Below are positions 1 to 7,697 of a stretch of 38,751 nt of DNA, piece after piece; position 1 is the first letter of the stretch, and every line of letters begins with the position of its first letter. Source of the DNA: CAWULT01 sp963923455 (GTDB taxonomy: Bacteria; Acidobacteriota; Vicinamibacteria; Vicinamibacterales; UBA2999); contig CAWULT010000037.1 of assembly GCA_963923455.1 (NCBI GenBank), positions 1 to 38,751 of the forward strand. The letters run 5' to 3'. The position numbers and the translations under genes are program-made. The notes under the pieces are model-generated. The model was given only the letters and a program-made list of their open reading frames with translations. It did not search any database and was not told the DNA's origin.

Positions 1-102
1 CGCGGACTCGCCGACGCCGTCATGCGCCGCGACGAGGCGGCGCGCAACGAGCGCGCACTGCGGCAGCGGCTGGGCCTCGACGGGCCCCGCAGCGGAGGCT
101 GA
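1..102 (+). CDS. C-terminal end of an unidentified protein (partial)
   Basis: An open frame enters from the left edge and ends at a TGA at 100-102, leaving 33 residues rich in Arg, Ala and Glu. The stretch resembles the charged helical tail of a soluble protein but has no diagnostic motif, so no function is assigned. The next gene starts 3 nt after the stop, so the two are probably co-transcribed and perhaps translationally coupled. Confidence 0.5.
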   Translation, partial: RGLADAVMRRDEAARNERALRQRLGLDGPRSGG

Positions 103-105
103 TCG

Positions 106-1191
106 ATGCGCCTCCGCACGTGGCTCGGCTTCCTGGCTCCGGTGGCCGCGCTCGGCGCGGCCGTCGCGCCGCTCGCGCCCCGCACCGTGGAACGGTGGTT
201 CTCGGCGGGCGTCTACCTGCGGCTGCAGCCGGTCGTGACGGGCGCATCCAACCGGGTCCCCGTGGCGCTCTTCGACGCGCTGGCCGTCGGCGTCGGCGCG
301 CTCGCGGTCTGGTGGCTCGTCGTCGCGCCGCTGCGCGCGCGCCCCGGCCGCCGGCTCCGGGTCTGGCTGGCGTCGGTCGGGAAGGCCGCGGTGGCCGCGG
401 CGGTGCTCTACCTCTGGTTCCTCGCGCTCTGGGGACTCAACTACCGCCGCGTGCCGATGACCGAGCGGCTCGAGGTTCGGCCCGGCCCCGCGCCCGCAGG
501 CCAGGTCGAGGCCCTGGCGCGCCAGGCGGTCGCAATGGTGAACGCCACCCACGGACCGGCCCACGCTCAGGGGTGGGGCGTCGAGCCGTGGCGGAACGCG
601 GCGCTGCGGCGCGCGTTCGCGCAGACGCAGCGCCTGCTCGTGGACGGCCCGCCGGCCGAGCCCGGCCGCCTCAAGCCCACGCTGTTCGGCCCGTACTTCC
701 GCTGGACCGGCGTCGACGGCATGGTGGCCCCGTTCGCGCTCGAGGTGCTCGCCAACCCCGACCTGCTGCCGTTCGAGCGGCCGTTCGTGGCCGCCCACGA
801 GTGGGCGCACCTGGCCGGCTTCGCGGACGAGTCGGAGGCCAACTTCGTCGGGTGGCTGACGTGCGTCCGGGGCGACGCACCCGCGCGCTACAGCGGGTGG
901 CTGTTCCTCTACTGGCAGCTGGCGGGCGACGTGCGCCCATCCGTGGCCCGCGAACTGGCCGCAGCGCTCGAGCCGGGACCGAAGCGGGACGTGGCGGCGA
1001 TCAGCGAACGACTGCGGCGGGGTCAGCTGCCGACTCTTCGGCGCGCGAGCTGGGCCGTGTACGACGAGTACTTGAAGGCCAACCACGTCGAGGCCGGCGT
1101 CCGCAGCTACGGCCTCGTCGTCACCCTGCTCGTGCAGACCCGCTTCCGCGGCGACTGGGAACCCGTCAGGCGGACGGCGCGCAACGAATGA
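106..1191 (+). CDS. DUF3810 family membrane-anchored zinc-protease-like protein
   Basis: This 361-residue protein has hydrophobic segments near residues 5-25, 55-75 and 90-112, followed by a long extracytoplasmic or cytosolic domain. Around residue 231 there is an HEWAH zinc-protease-like motif, followed by GFADESEANF, in which the downstream Glu could be a third metal ligand. HExxH followed by G-[FY]-x-x-E-x-E-A-N-F is the hallmark of the DUF3810 family, whose substrate is unknown. The ATG lies 3 nt after the preceding stop. The 3' end overlaps the convergent sua5 gene by 26 bp. The family assignment is firm; proteolytic activity is inferred from the motif. Confidence 0.85.
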   Translation: MRLRTWLGFLAPVAALGAAVAPLAPRTVERWFSAGVYLRLQPVVTGASNRVPVALFDALAVGVGALAVWWLVVAPLRARPGRRLRVWLASVGKAAVAAAVLYLWFLALWGLNYRRVPMTERLEVRPGPAPAGQVEALARQAVAMVNATHGPAHAQGWGVEPWRNAALRRAFAQTQRLLVDGPPAEPGRLKPTLFGPYFRWTGVDGMVAPFALEVLANPDLLPFERPFVAAHEWAHLAGFADESEANFVGWLTCVRGDAPARYSGWLFLYWQLAGDVRPSVARELAAALEPGPKRDVAAISERLRRGQLPTLRRASWAVYDEYLKANHVEAGVRSYGLVVTLLVQTRFRGDWEPVRRTARNE

Positions 1192-2230
1192 CGCGGCCCG
1201 CCGCCGCGCGGCGCAGCCGGTCCTGAATCGCCACGCCGAGGCCGCTCTCGGCGGGAAAGCCGCGGACCAGGATCGCATCCACGCCGCTGGCGTCGAGGGC
1301 ACGCAGGCCGTCGTAGAGCCGGGCCGCGACCACGGCAGGCGCGCCGGACGGCCCGAGCCGCGCGACGCGCAATCCGCCCGTCGCGGCCGGCAGCCGGTCC
1401 TCGTCCGCGAGCAGCAGGCCGACCGCACCGCCACGCGCCGCCAGTGCGTGCGCGTCGCCCAGCATCCGCGGGACGACCTCGGCGGCGGGGCCCTCGTACA
1501 GCGTCAATGGCGCGCGGGGGGAGTAGTGGCGCTCGAGCAGGCCCGGCGAGGGCAGGGCCGACGCGCCGGTGGCGACCGCTCCCACGCGCGACACGACATC
1601 CGGCACCAGGTCGCGCAGCATCTCCAGCGTCACCGCACCCGGCCGGAGGATCCTTGGCGCACCGCCGGAGAGATCGAGCACGGTCGACTCGACGCCAACG
1701 TCCGTCGCGCCGCCGTCCACCAGGACGTCGACGCGCCCGTCCAGGTCCTCGAGGACGTGCGCCGCGCGCGTGGGGCTCGGCCGTGAGAACAGGTTGGCGC
1801 TCGGCGCCGCCACCGGGACGCCGGCGGCCTCGAGCAGGGCCAGCGCCACCGGGTGCGCTGGCACCCGCACGGCCACCGTCTCGAGGCCCGCGGTCACCTC
1901 GTCGGGCACGCGCGACGAGCGCGGCAGTACGAGGGTGAGTGGTCCGGGCCAGAACCGCGCGGCGAGGCGGGCCGCAATCGGCGGCACGTCACGCACGAGC
2001 GGACGGATCGCCTCGAGGGATGGCACGTGCACGATGAGAGGGTCGGTCGACGGGCGGCCCTTCGCCGAGAAGATCCGCCGCACGGCATCGCGATCGAGCG
2101 CGTCGGCGCCGAGGCCGTAGACCGTCTCGGTGGGAAACGCGACCAGGCCGCCGCTCCGGAGGCAGGCCACCGCCGGCGCCAGCGCCGCGCGATCCGGATG
2201 CGCGGGATCGACGCGAATCACCTGGGTCAT
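1166..2230 (-). CDS. tsaC: L-threonylcarbamoyladenylate synthase (Sua5/YrdC/YwlC)
   Basis: The enzyme makes threonylcarbamoyl-AMP from threonine, bicarbonate and ATP, the first step of the t6A37 modification in ANN-decoding tRNAs. The YrdC-type domain covers roughly residues 10-200, with the N-terminal FPTETVYGLG stretch and the KGRP-x-DPL nucleotide and threonine site (Lys57, Arg59). At 354 residues it is the long Sua5 form with an additional C-terminal Sua5 domain (about 220-350), rather than the short TsaC form. The ATG at 2228-2230 was chosen because homology begins right there and a TACGAT hexamer ends 6 nt upstream; upstream in-frame starts would run into the divergent gene. Confidence 0.93.
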   Translation of the reverse strand: MTQVIRVDPAHPDRAALAPAVACLRSGGLVAFPTETVYGLGADALDRDAVRRIFSAKGRPSTDPLIVHVPSLEAIRPLVRDVPPIAARLAARFWPGPLTLVLPRSSRVPDEVTAGLETVAVRVPAHPVALALLEAAGVPVAAPSANLFSRPSPTRAAHVLEDLDGRVDVLVDGGATDVGVESTVLDLSGGAPRILRPGAVTLEMLRDLVPDVVSRVGAVATGASALPSPGLLERHYSPRAPLTLYEGPAAEVVPRMLGDAHALAARGGAVGLLLADEDRLPAATGGLRVARLGPSGAPAVVAARLYDGLRALDASGVDAILVRGFPAESGLGVAIQDRLRRAAAGRVIRCAPSA

Positions 2231-2236
2231 CGCCGC

Positions 2237-2242
2237 ATCGTA
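2237..2242 (-). promoter_or_regulatory. -10 element of sua5 (leaderless architecture)
   Basis: On the minus strand TACGAT is followed by GCGGCG and then the ATG. A -10 hexamer ending 6 nt before the start codon places transcription initiation at or next to the A of ATG. No Shine-Dalgarno sequence or clear -35 box is visible. Confidence 0.5.
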
Positions 2243-2271
2243 CCATCCGCCCGACGGGCCGCGCCCTGCGC

Positions 2272-2277
2272 TATGCT
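2272..2277 (+). promoter_or_regulatory. -10 element of the YgjP-like gene
   Basis: TATGCT lies 8 nt before the ATG at 2286, which would give a transcript with a leader of only one or two nucleotides. It is divergent to the sua5 -10 element 29 bp away. Confidence 0.4.
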
Positions 2278-2285
2278 CGGCGAGG

Positions 2286-2906
2286 ATGCAGCTCACGCTT
2301 CCGTTCCAGCGCGGATCGGCCGACGGCCCGCGCTCGCACCGGGCGACGACGGCCGCACCGCGGGCGGGCGGCGCCGGAGCACGCCCGGGCTCCGTGTACT
2401 TCGTCCGGCACCGGCGGGCGCGGCGGTACCTGCTGCGCATCGACCCGGACGGACGCGCGCGCGTTACCATCCCGCGCGGCGGCTCGCAGCGCGAAGCGCG
2501 GGCGTTTCTCGAGCGCAACCTCGACTGGGTGGCCCACCAGCGGGCCCGCCTCGCCGCCGCGCTCTACCTGCCGTCGGACAAGCCCGCCCTCCAGCAGCAG
2601 GCGGCGGCGGAACTCCCGCCGAGGCTGCTGGCACTCGCCGAGGCGCACGGGCTGCTCGTGACCCGCGTGAGCGTCCGGGACCAGCGGACGCGCTGGGGCT
2701 CGTGCGCCCGGAACGGTCACATCTGCCTCAATTGGCGGCTCGTGCTGATGCCGGAGTGGGTGCGTGACTACGTGATGATCCACGAGCTCATGCACCTGCG
2801 CCGCCTCGATCACTCGCCCGCGTACTGGCGTCACGTCGCCGGTGCCTGCCCCGAGCACGTCGAGGCGCGTCGCTGGCTGCGCGCCAACGGCGCGCGCCTG
2901 CGGTAG
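2286..2906 (+). CDS. YgjP-like (DUF45) metal-dependent hydrolase
   Basis: This 206-residue protein carries the M48-like zinc motif HELMH at residues 166-170, with a downstream His in the HSPAYW segment as the likely third ligand. The preceding R-x-RWGSC-x-x-x-G-x-I-x-x-NW-R-L block is the signature of the YgjP/DUF45 family (SprT/M48-like metallopeptidases). The role in the cell is not established for the family. The ATG at 2286 was chosen because the upstream in-frame extension would overlap sua5 and has low-complexity sequence; a -10-like hexamer sits just upstream. Residues 8-35 look like a disordered Ala/Arg/Gly-rich tail. Confidence 0.85.
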   Translation: MQLTLPFQRGSADGPRSHRATTAAPRAGGAGARPGSVYFVRHRRARRYLLRIDPDGRARVTIPRGGSQREARAFLERNLDWVAHQRARLAAALYLPSDKPALQQQAAAELPPRLLALAEAHGLLVTRVSVRDQRTRWGSCARNGHICLNWRLVLMPEWVRDYVMIHELMHLRRLDHSPAYWRHVAGACPEHVEARRWLRANGARLR

Positions 2907-3002
2907 GACGGGCGGAGTGGACTCGCGGCGGTGCGCTCGGGCCCTCGATGGCCCAGGGGGCTGGGCCCGCTGAATCTCCGACATTACAGGTCGGGTTTCC
3001 GG

Positions 3003-3008
3003 TAAGAT
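3003..3008 (+). promoter_or_regulatory. -10 element of the bacilliredoxin gene (leaderless architecture)
   Basis: TAAGAT is followed by CCCTCC and the ATG at 3015, the same exact 6-nt spacing seen at several other starts in this window. There is no Shine-Dalgarno sequence. Confidence 0.5.
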
Positions 3009-3014
3009 CCCTCC

Positions 3015-3431
3015 ATGCCGTATCCAGAACATTTCGTCGCACCCATGCGTGAGGAATTGACCAGGCTCGGCGTGCAGGAACTGCGCACGTCCGCCGCGGT
3101 CGATCAGTTCGTCGAACAGCCGGGCACGGTGATGATCGTGGTCAACTCGGTCTGTGGCTGCGCGGCGGGGAAGGCGCGTCCGGGGATCGCCCTGGCGCTG
3201 CAGAACGCGAAGCGGCCAGCCGTCGTCGGCACGGTCTTCGCGGGCGCGGACATGGACGCCACCGACCGCGCACGCGGCTACATGGCTCCGTATCCACCGT
3301 CGTCTCCGTCGGTCGCGCTGATGAAGGACGGAAAGCTCGTCTACATGATGCAGCGCCGCGACATCGAATCGCGCGACGCCCTGTCGATCGCCAGCCAGCT
3401 CAAGGCCGCCTTCGACCAGCACTGCGGCTGA
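3015..3431 (+). CDS. BrxA/BrxB family bacilliredoxin
   Basis: This 138-residue thioredoxin-fold protein has the family motif VNSVCGCAAGKARPG, with the Cys-Gly-Cys active site at residues 47-49. In Firmicutes, BrxA and BrxB remove bacillithiol from S-bacillithiolated proteins; homologues also occur in bacteria where bacillithiol or another thiol is used, so the cofactor here is inferred. Length and motif match the YphP/YqiW family throughout. The gene stands alone between a plus-strand peptidase gene and convergent moaA and has its own -10 element. Confidence 0.92.
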   Translation: MPYPEHFVAPMREELTRLGVQELRTSAAVDQFVEQPGTVMIVVNSVCGCAAGKARPGIALALQNAKRPAVVGTVFAGADMDATDRARGYMAPYPPSSPSVALMKDGKLVYMMQRRDIESRDALSIASQLKAAFDQHCG

Positions 3432-3465
3432 CGGCCGTGGTCCTGGTCGGCACGTCCCGGGGCGG

Positions 3466-4482
3466 TCAGCCGCCCCGGGTGTGCATTTCCAGGTGGGGAT
3501 CGCGCTTCAGCCGCTCGATCGGAATCAGCGGGGTGCGTTCGCGGCTGGCGAGACGGGCCTCGGCGCCGCGGTCCGAGCGGGCCGCCCACGTCCGGCGGAT
3601 GAGGTCGGCGATCTCCGACGCTGGCAACCCCGACCGCAAGGCTGCGCGCAGGTCCGTGCCCGACGCGGCGTAGAGACACAGGTACCACATGCCGTCGGCC
3701 GTCAGGCGGCTGCGGTCGCACGCCTCGCAGAACGGGGCGGTCGTCGACGCGATGATGCCGAACACGGTCCCGTCCGGGAGCCGGAAGCGGTCCGCTGGAG
3801 CCGACGAGTCCTCCACGATCGGTTCCGGTGCACCGAACGTCCGGCCGAGCACGTCGAGGATCTCCTGTCGCGTGATCACCCGCTCCATCGACCAGTGCGT
3901 CGCACCGCCGACGTCCATGTACTCGATGAACCGCACCTCGGCGCCGTGGCGCTGCCCGAAGCGGATCAGGTCGGCCAGTTCGTCGTCGTTGACACCCCGG
4001 ATCGCCACGGTGTCGATCTTGAGACCCGGAAAGATCGGCGCCGCGGTCTCGATCCCGAGCAGCACGCGGTCGAGTTCGTCGGAGCGGGTGAGGGCCTTGA
4101 AGCGATCGGCGTTCAGCGTATCGAGGCTCACGGTGAGGCGGTGCAGACCGGCCTCCTTGAGGGCGGCCGCGTGCGGCGCGAGCAGCACCCCGTTGGTCGT
4201 CATCGCGAGGTCGCGGATACGGGGCCTGCGAGCGAGGCGCGCCACGAGCTCGGCAACGTCGCGGCGGAGCAGCGGCTCGCCGCCCGTCAGCCGCACCTTG
4301 TCGACCCCCAGGTCCAGGAAGACGTCGACCAGCGTCTCCATCTCCTCGAAGTGCAGGATGTCCTCGCGGGGCAGCCACACGTACTCCGCCTCCGGCATGC
4401 AGTAACTGCAGCGCAGGTTGCACCGGTCGGTCACCGACAGGCGCAGGTTCCTCAAGGGGCGGGCGTGCCGGTCCAGGAGCAC
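3466..4482 (-). CDS. moaA: GTP 3',8-cyclase MoaA
   Basis: This radical SAM enzyme converts GTP to 3',8-cyclo-7,8-dihydro-GTP, the first step of molybdenum cofactor synthesis. The N-terminal radical SAM cluster motif CNLRCSYC uses Cys21, Cys25 and Cys28. The C-terminal substrate-binding cluster uses Cys252, Cys255 and Cys269 (C-x2-C-x13-C), and the protein ends in the conserved Gly-Gly. I chose the GTG at 4480-4482, giving 338 residues, because family homology starts there and GATAAT lies exactly 6 nt upstream; a longer frame would run into the divergent surE gene. No other moa or moe gene is in the window. Confidence 0.95.
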   Translation of the reverse strand: MLLDRHARPLRNLRLSVTDRCNLRCSYCMPEAEYVWLPREDILHFEEMETLVDVFLDLGVDKVRLTGGEPLLRRDVAELVARLARRPRIRDLAMTTNGVLLAPHAAALKEAGLHRLTVSLDTLNADRFKALTRSDELDRVLLGIETAAPIFPGLKIDTVAIRGVNDDELADLIRFGQRHGAEVRFIEYMDVGGATHWSMERVITRQEILDVLGRTFGAPEPIVEDSSAPADRFRLPDGTVFGIIASTTAPFCEACDRSRLTADGMWYLCLYAASGTDLRAALRSGLPASEIADLIRRTWAARSDRGAEARLASRERTPLIPIERLKRDPHLEMHTRGG

Positions 4483-4488
4483 GGGGAA

Positions 4489-4494
4489 ATTATC
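4489..4494 (-). promoter_or_regulatory. -10 element of moaA (leaderless, GTG start)
   Basis: Minus-strand GATAAT is followed by TTCCCC and then the GTG start. The near-consensus -10 box and exact 6-nt spacing indicate that the transcript begins at the start codon. Confidence 0.55.
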
Positions 4495-4541
4495 GCCCGA
4501 AAGCGGTGCCGGCTGCCCGGGCCGGTCGGGAACCGGGGTGG

Positions 4542-4547
4542 TACAAT
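4542..4547 (+). promoter_or_regulatory. -10 element of surE
   Basis: TACAAT ends 11 nt before the surE ATG, so the predicted leader is only about 5 nt. It is divergent to the moaA promoter about 50 bp away. Confidence 0.45.
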
Positions 4548-4558
4548 CCGGGATTCCC

Positions 4559-5305
4559 ATGCCACGCATCCTCGTGACCAACGACGACGGCGTCCACTCG
4601 GAGGGCATCAAGGTGCTCGCCGACGCGATGCGGCCGCTTGGCGAGGTCGTCGTCGTCGCCCCGATCCAGGAGGCGAGCGCGATCGGCCACGCCCTGACCC
4701 TGCGGCGTCCGCTGCGAATCGACGACGTGGGCCCCGGCGTCTACGCGGTCGACGGCACGCCGACCGACTGCGTCAACATCGCGATCACCCACGTGCTCAA
4801 GGGCAATCCCGACCTCATCGTCTCCGGCATCAACAAGGGCTGGAACATCGGAGACGACATCACCTACTCGGGCACGGTGTCGGGCGCTCTCGAAGGGGCT
4901 CTCCTCGGCATCCCGAGCATTGCCTTCTCGACGCAGCGCATCAAGGACCAGTGCGAGTTCGGGCCCTCGGGCCTGGCGGCCGGCCTCGTCGCGCGGGCCG
5001 TCCTCGAGCGCGGCATGCCGAAGTTCACGCTGCTCAACGTCAACGTGCCGATGGGCCCGAACAAGGGCTTCCGCGTCACGGTGCAAGGGAAGCGGAACCA
5101 CGTCACCGTGGTGACCGAGCGTACCGACCCGCGCCACAAGCCGTACTACTGGATCGAAGAGGGCGAGAACGAGTGGGAGCCGCACGACCGTTCGGACTAC
5201 CAGGCCGTGCACGACGGGTACATCTCGGTCACGCCGCTCCAGCCCGACATGACCGCGCACGCGGCGCTGGCCTACGTCGAGCAGTTGCCCATCGGCGCCG
5301 TCTGA
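4559..5305 (+). CDS. surE: 5'/3'-nucleotidase SurE
   Basis: SurE is a metal-dependent survival phosphatase acting on nucleoside monophosphates. The 248-residue protein opens with ILVTNDDG (metal-binding Asp9 and Asp10), followed by the family blocks VDGTPTDCV and GINKGWNIGDDITYSGTVS, and the length is typical. The start at 4559 is fixed by the motif lying immediately after it. In many bacteria surE sits beside pcm, rpoS or lipoprotein genes; here it is a single gene divergent from moaA and convergent with an fmdB-type gene. Confidence 0.95.
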   Translation: MPRILVTNDDGVHSEGIKVLADAMRPLGEVVVVAPIQEASAIGHALTLRRPLRIDDVGPGVYAVDGTPTDCVNIAITHVLKGNPDLIVSGINKGWNIGDDITYSGTVSGALEGALLGIPSIAFSTQRIKDQCEFGPSGLAAGLVARAVLERGMPKFTLLNVNVPMGPNKGFRVTVQGKRNHVTVVTERTDPRHKPYYWIEEGENEWEPHDRSDYQAVHDGYISVTPLQPDMTAHAALAYVEQLPIGAV

Positions 5306-5334
5306 CGGCCCCCGTGCAGACCGCGGCGCCGGCG

Positions 5335-5592
5335 TCAGTGGCCTTCTTCGCGGTGCTTCTTTTCGTACTCGTACTGGGCCACCGCCTTGTCGCGGAGCAC
5401 GCCACTTTTGGCCGCCTGGCGGGCCTTGGAGAGGTTCGCCTGGCGGGTCTGCTCGGAGCTGACGGCCACCTGTGACAACAGGCGATCGAGCGACGGGCTG
5501 CCGCAGGCCGGGCAGGCCGGGGTGTCGCCGGTCCGCACCAGCTTCTCGAACTCGTGCGCGCAGGCGGCGCAGCGGTATTCGTAGAGAGGCAT
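5335..5592 (-). CDS. FmdB family zinc-ribbon regulatory protein
   Basis: This 85-residue protein has the typical start MPLYEYRC and a four-Cys zinc ribbon (Cys8, Cys11, Cys27, Cys30), followed by a charged helical tail ending in a His/Glu/Lys-rich segment. FmdB proteins were named from a regulator of formamidase genes; their general role is unclear, possibly nucleic-acid or protein binding. The gene is convergent with surE (29 bp apart), and its start codon lies exactly 6 nt after a TAAGGT hexamer. Confidence 0.9.
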   Translation of the reverse strand: MPLYEYRCAACAHEFEKLVRTGDTPACPACGSPSLDRLLSQVAVSSEQTRQANLSKARQAAKSGVLRDKAVAQYEYEKKHREEGH

Positions 5593-5598
5593 GGCCGC

Positions 5599-5604
5599 AC
5601 CTTA
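5599..5604 (-). promoter_or_regulatory. -10 element of the fmdB-type gene (leaderless architecture)
   Basis: Minus-strand TAAGGT is followed by GCGGCC and the ATG. The spacing matches sua5, moaA and the thiolase gene. Confidence 0.4.
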
Positions 5605-5651
5605 CCCGGCCTTCGCTGCGAGTGCAACCCCGGGCGGGACGCGAATCGGGG

Positions 5652-5681
5652 TTGCGGCCGCGGACCGAGAGCGGGTACACT
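5652..5681 (+). promoter_or_regulatory. Candidate promoter of tRNA-Pro
   Basis: TTGCGG (5652-5657) and TACACT (5676-5681) are separated by 18 bp. Initiation would fall near 5688, about 50 nt before the mature tRNA 5' end. Confidence 0.4.
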
Positions 5682-5739
5682 CTGAAAGTTCGCCCGACCA
5701 CGGAGCACGCGGCCGTGGGACGGATCCCGCCGGAAGGTA

Positions 5740-5816
<77 letters not shown>

Positions 5817-5862
5817 CTTTCCCTCACGACGCGGTTCCCGCGTCCCCTGACAGAGCGTCCCC

Positions 5863-6204
5863 ATGCCCGTCATCGCCCAGACGGTGGGCCTGCTCGTGCT
5901 GTCGAACGTCTTCATGACGTTCGCCTGGTACGCCCACCTGCGGAACCTCAACGATCGCCCCTGGTTCATCGCGGCCCTCGCCAGCTGGGGGATCGCCCTG
6001 TTCGAATACCTGCTCCAGGTGCCCGCCAACCGCATCGGGCACACGCAGCTCGAGCTCGGCCAGCTGAAGATCATCCAGGAGGTGATCACGCTGACGGTGT
6101 TCGTGCCCTTCGCGTGGCTCTACATGCGGGAGCCGGTGCGGCTCAACTACCTCTGGGCCGGGCTGTGCCTCTGCGGCGCGGTCTACTTCGTGTTCCGCCG
6201 ATGA
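5863..6204 (+). CDS. DUF486 / DMT-like small membrane protein
   Basis: This 113-residue protein has four predicted transmembrane helices (about residues 4-22, 32-52, 66-86 and 93-111). The segments TFAWYAHL, WGIALFEYLLQVPANRIG and the C-terminal AGLCLCGAVYFVFR match the DUF486 family, a half-sized relative of drug/metabolite transporters that probably works as a dimer. Its substrate is unknown. The gene lies just downstream of tRNA-Pro, and the following hydrolase gene starts 31 nt later on the same strand, suggesting one transcript. Confidence 0.88.
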   Translation: MPVIAQTVGLLVLSNVFMTFAWYAHLRNLNDRPWFIAALASWGIALFEYLLQVPANRIGHTQLELGQLKIIQEVITLTVFVPFAWLYMREPVRLNYLWAGLCLCGAVYFVFRR

Positions 6205-6235
6205 GCCCGCGAGGCCGGCCGGCGGAGGAGAGCTG

Positions 6236-6991
6236 ATGACGACGATGTCCGACTTTTCAGGCTTCCGCGTCGACGTCCACACCGACGACGGCGTCCTCGA
6301 CTGCCACGTGTTCCAGCCATCCGGCGTGGGCCCATGGCGCGCCGTCATCGTCTACATGGACGCGTTCGGCATCCGTCCGAACCTCGCGTCGATGGCGCGG
6401 CGGCTGGCGGACCACGGCTACGCCGTGATCCTGCCCAATCTCTACTACCGCACGGGGGCGTTTCCGCCCTTCGATCCGGTCCAGGTCGCGGCCGGCGGCG
6501 CCGAGCGCGAGCGGTTTTCCGCCATGATTCGCTCGATCGACGCGCCGATGGTGATGCGCGACACCGCGGCGGTGCTGGCGCAGGTCGATCGGATGCCGGG
6601 CGTGCGGCCGGGCACCGTCGGCGCCGTCGGTTACTGCATGGGCGGCGGCTACGCCCTCTCCGCCGCCGGAACGTTTCCGGACCGGGTGGCGGCCGCGGCC
6701 TCGTTCCACGGCGGGTCGCTCGCCACCGACAAGCCGCACAGTCCCCACCTGCTCGCGCCGCGGATGCGCGCCGAGGTCTACGTCGGGGTGGCGGAGTTCG
6801 ACCAGAGCTTCGGCGCCGATCAGCTGCGGCGCCTCGACGCGGCCCTGACCGAGGCCGGCGTCCGGCACACGATCGAGGTGTACGCCGGCGCGAAGCACGG
6901 CTTCGCGGTGACGGGCCACCTCGTCTACGACCGCGACGCGTCCGAACGGCACTGGCTGCGCCTCGTCGACCTTCTGCGGCGCACGTTGTAA
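6236..6991 (+). CDS. Dienelactone hydrolase family protein
   Basis: This 251-residue alpha/beta hydrolase has the Cys nucleophile in the GYCMGGG elbow (Cys134), a likely acid Asp189 and catalytic His221 in KHGF. This Cys-Asp-His triad and the spacing match dienelactone hydrolases (carboxymethylenebutenolidase family), which open lactones during chloroaromatic breakdown. Most family members outside such operons have unknown substrates, and no aromatic-degradation genes are nearby. A GGAGGAGAG Shine-Dalgarno sequence precedes the ATG at 6236. The protein has no signal peptide, so it is predicted to be cytoplasmic. Confidence 0.88.
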   Translation: MTTMSDFSGFRVDVHTDDGVLDCHVFQPSGVGPWRAVIVYMDAFGIRPNLASMARRLADHGYAVILPNLYYRTGAFPPFDPVQVAAGGAERERFSAMIRSIDAPMVMRDTAAVLAQVDRMPGVRPGTVGAVGYCMGGGYALSAAGTFPDRVAAAASFHGGSLATDKPHSPHLLAPRMRAEVYVGVAEFDQSFGADQLRRLDAALTEAGVRHTIEVYAGAKHGFAVTGHLVYDRDASERHWLRLVDLLRRTL

Positions 6992-6994
6992 GCT

Positions 6995-7042
6995 GTCCGT
7001 CCGAGAGACGGACGAGCATTCGTCCCCGGCGTGCCGCCGGGG
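6995..7042 (+). terminator. Two consecutive hairpins between the hydrolase and DinB-like genes
   Basis: GTCCGTC/GACGGAC (6995-7013, 5-nt loop) lies just after the hydrolase stop codon, and CCCCGGC/GCCGGGG (7024-7042, 5-nt loop) lies just before the next ribosome binding site. Neither has a T-run, so the first may be a weak terminator or RNA stabiliser. The second could affect access to the GGAGGA at 7045-7050. Confidence 0.35.
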
Positions 7043-7053
7043 CGGGAGGAACT

Positions 7054-7611
7054 ATGAAGACGTTTGTGAGCGTGTGTCTGGCGCTGGCCTGCGTGGCCGG
7101 CAGCGCGACGGTGGCATCGGCGCAGGGTGGGGGAGCGGCCTGCACGACCGTGGCGTGCGACGTGGCCGGCAGCTGGGAGCGATCGCGCGCGCAGATCACC
7201 GGCATTGCCAACGCGATGCCCGAGGACAAGTTCGGCTTCAAGTCGACGCCCGCGCAGCGCAGCTTCGGCGAACACGTGCTGCACATCGCGCAGGTCGACG
7301 TGATGCTGCTCGGCACGCTCGGCGCCAAGACGCCGGCGCCCACGATCAACATGAAGGCGACGTCGAAGGCCGACATCCTGGCGCAGCTCAAGGCGTCGAT
7401 GGACTACGGCTCGGCCGTGATGAAGGAGTTCGGCACCGACGCGGCGATCACCGAGCGCGTGAAGTCGCTGCCGTTCCTCGGCGCCACGACCTCGCGGCTG
7501 AACGTGATCTACTTCTCCCTGGGCCACAGCCAGGACACCTACGGCCAGATGGTCGTGTACCTGCGGCTGAACGGCCTCGTGCCGCCCGCCAGCATGCGCG
7601 GAGGCGTCTAG
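7054..7611 (+). CDS. Exported DinB-like (DfsB) four-helix protein
   Basis: This 185-residue protein has a cleavable signal peptide (about residues 1-23, ending ASAQG). It is followed by a DinB/DUF664-type four-helix bundle with putative metal-binding His residues in FGEHVLHIAQVD and SLGHSQDTYGQMVVYLR. DinB folds bind divalent metal and include thiol-dependent transferases, but secreted versions, common in Acidobacteriota, have no assigned reaction. GGAGGA at 7045-7050 supports the ATG at 7054. Two hairpins separate it from the preceding hydrolase gene, so it may be a separate unit. Confidence 0.8.
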   Translation: MKTFVSVCLALACVAGSATVASAQGGGAACTTVACDVAGSWERSRAQITGIANAMPEDKFGFKSTPAQRSFGEHVLHIAQVDVMLLGTLGAKTPAPTINMKATSKADILAQLKASMDYGSAVMKEFGTDAAITERVKSLPFLGATTSRLNVIYFSLGHSQDTYGQMVVYLRLNGLVPPASMRGGV

Positions 7612-7653
7612 CCCCGTTCGCGCGGCTGGGCCCCACGCCCGGCCGGCGCCGCC

Positions 7654-7695
7654 TTTACAGGCCCCTGCCGGGGAGATACGCTCCCCGGTAGGGGC
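7654..7695 (+). promoter_or_regulatory. Promoter with double GC dyad controlling the Cu+-ATPase gene
   Basis: TTTACA (7654-7659) and TACGCT (7677-7682) are spaced by 17 bp, which predicts initiation near 7689. Over this lie two CCCC-N4-GGGG dyads, at 7662-7673 (spacer) and 7683-7694 (start region), with centres 21 bp apart. The two halves also form one 15-bp inverted repeat (7661-7675 and 7681-7695, one mismatch) around the loop ATACG. The layout suits a metal-responsive repressor such as CsoR, or an mRNA hairpin ending 2 nt before the start codon. No regulator gene is adjacent. Confidence 0.55.
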
Positions 7696-7697
7696 AC

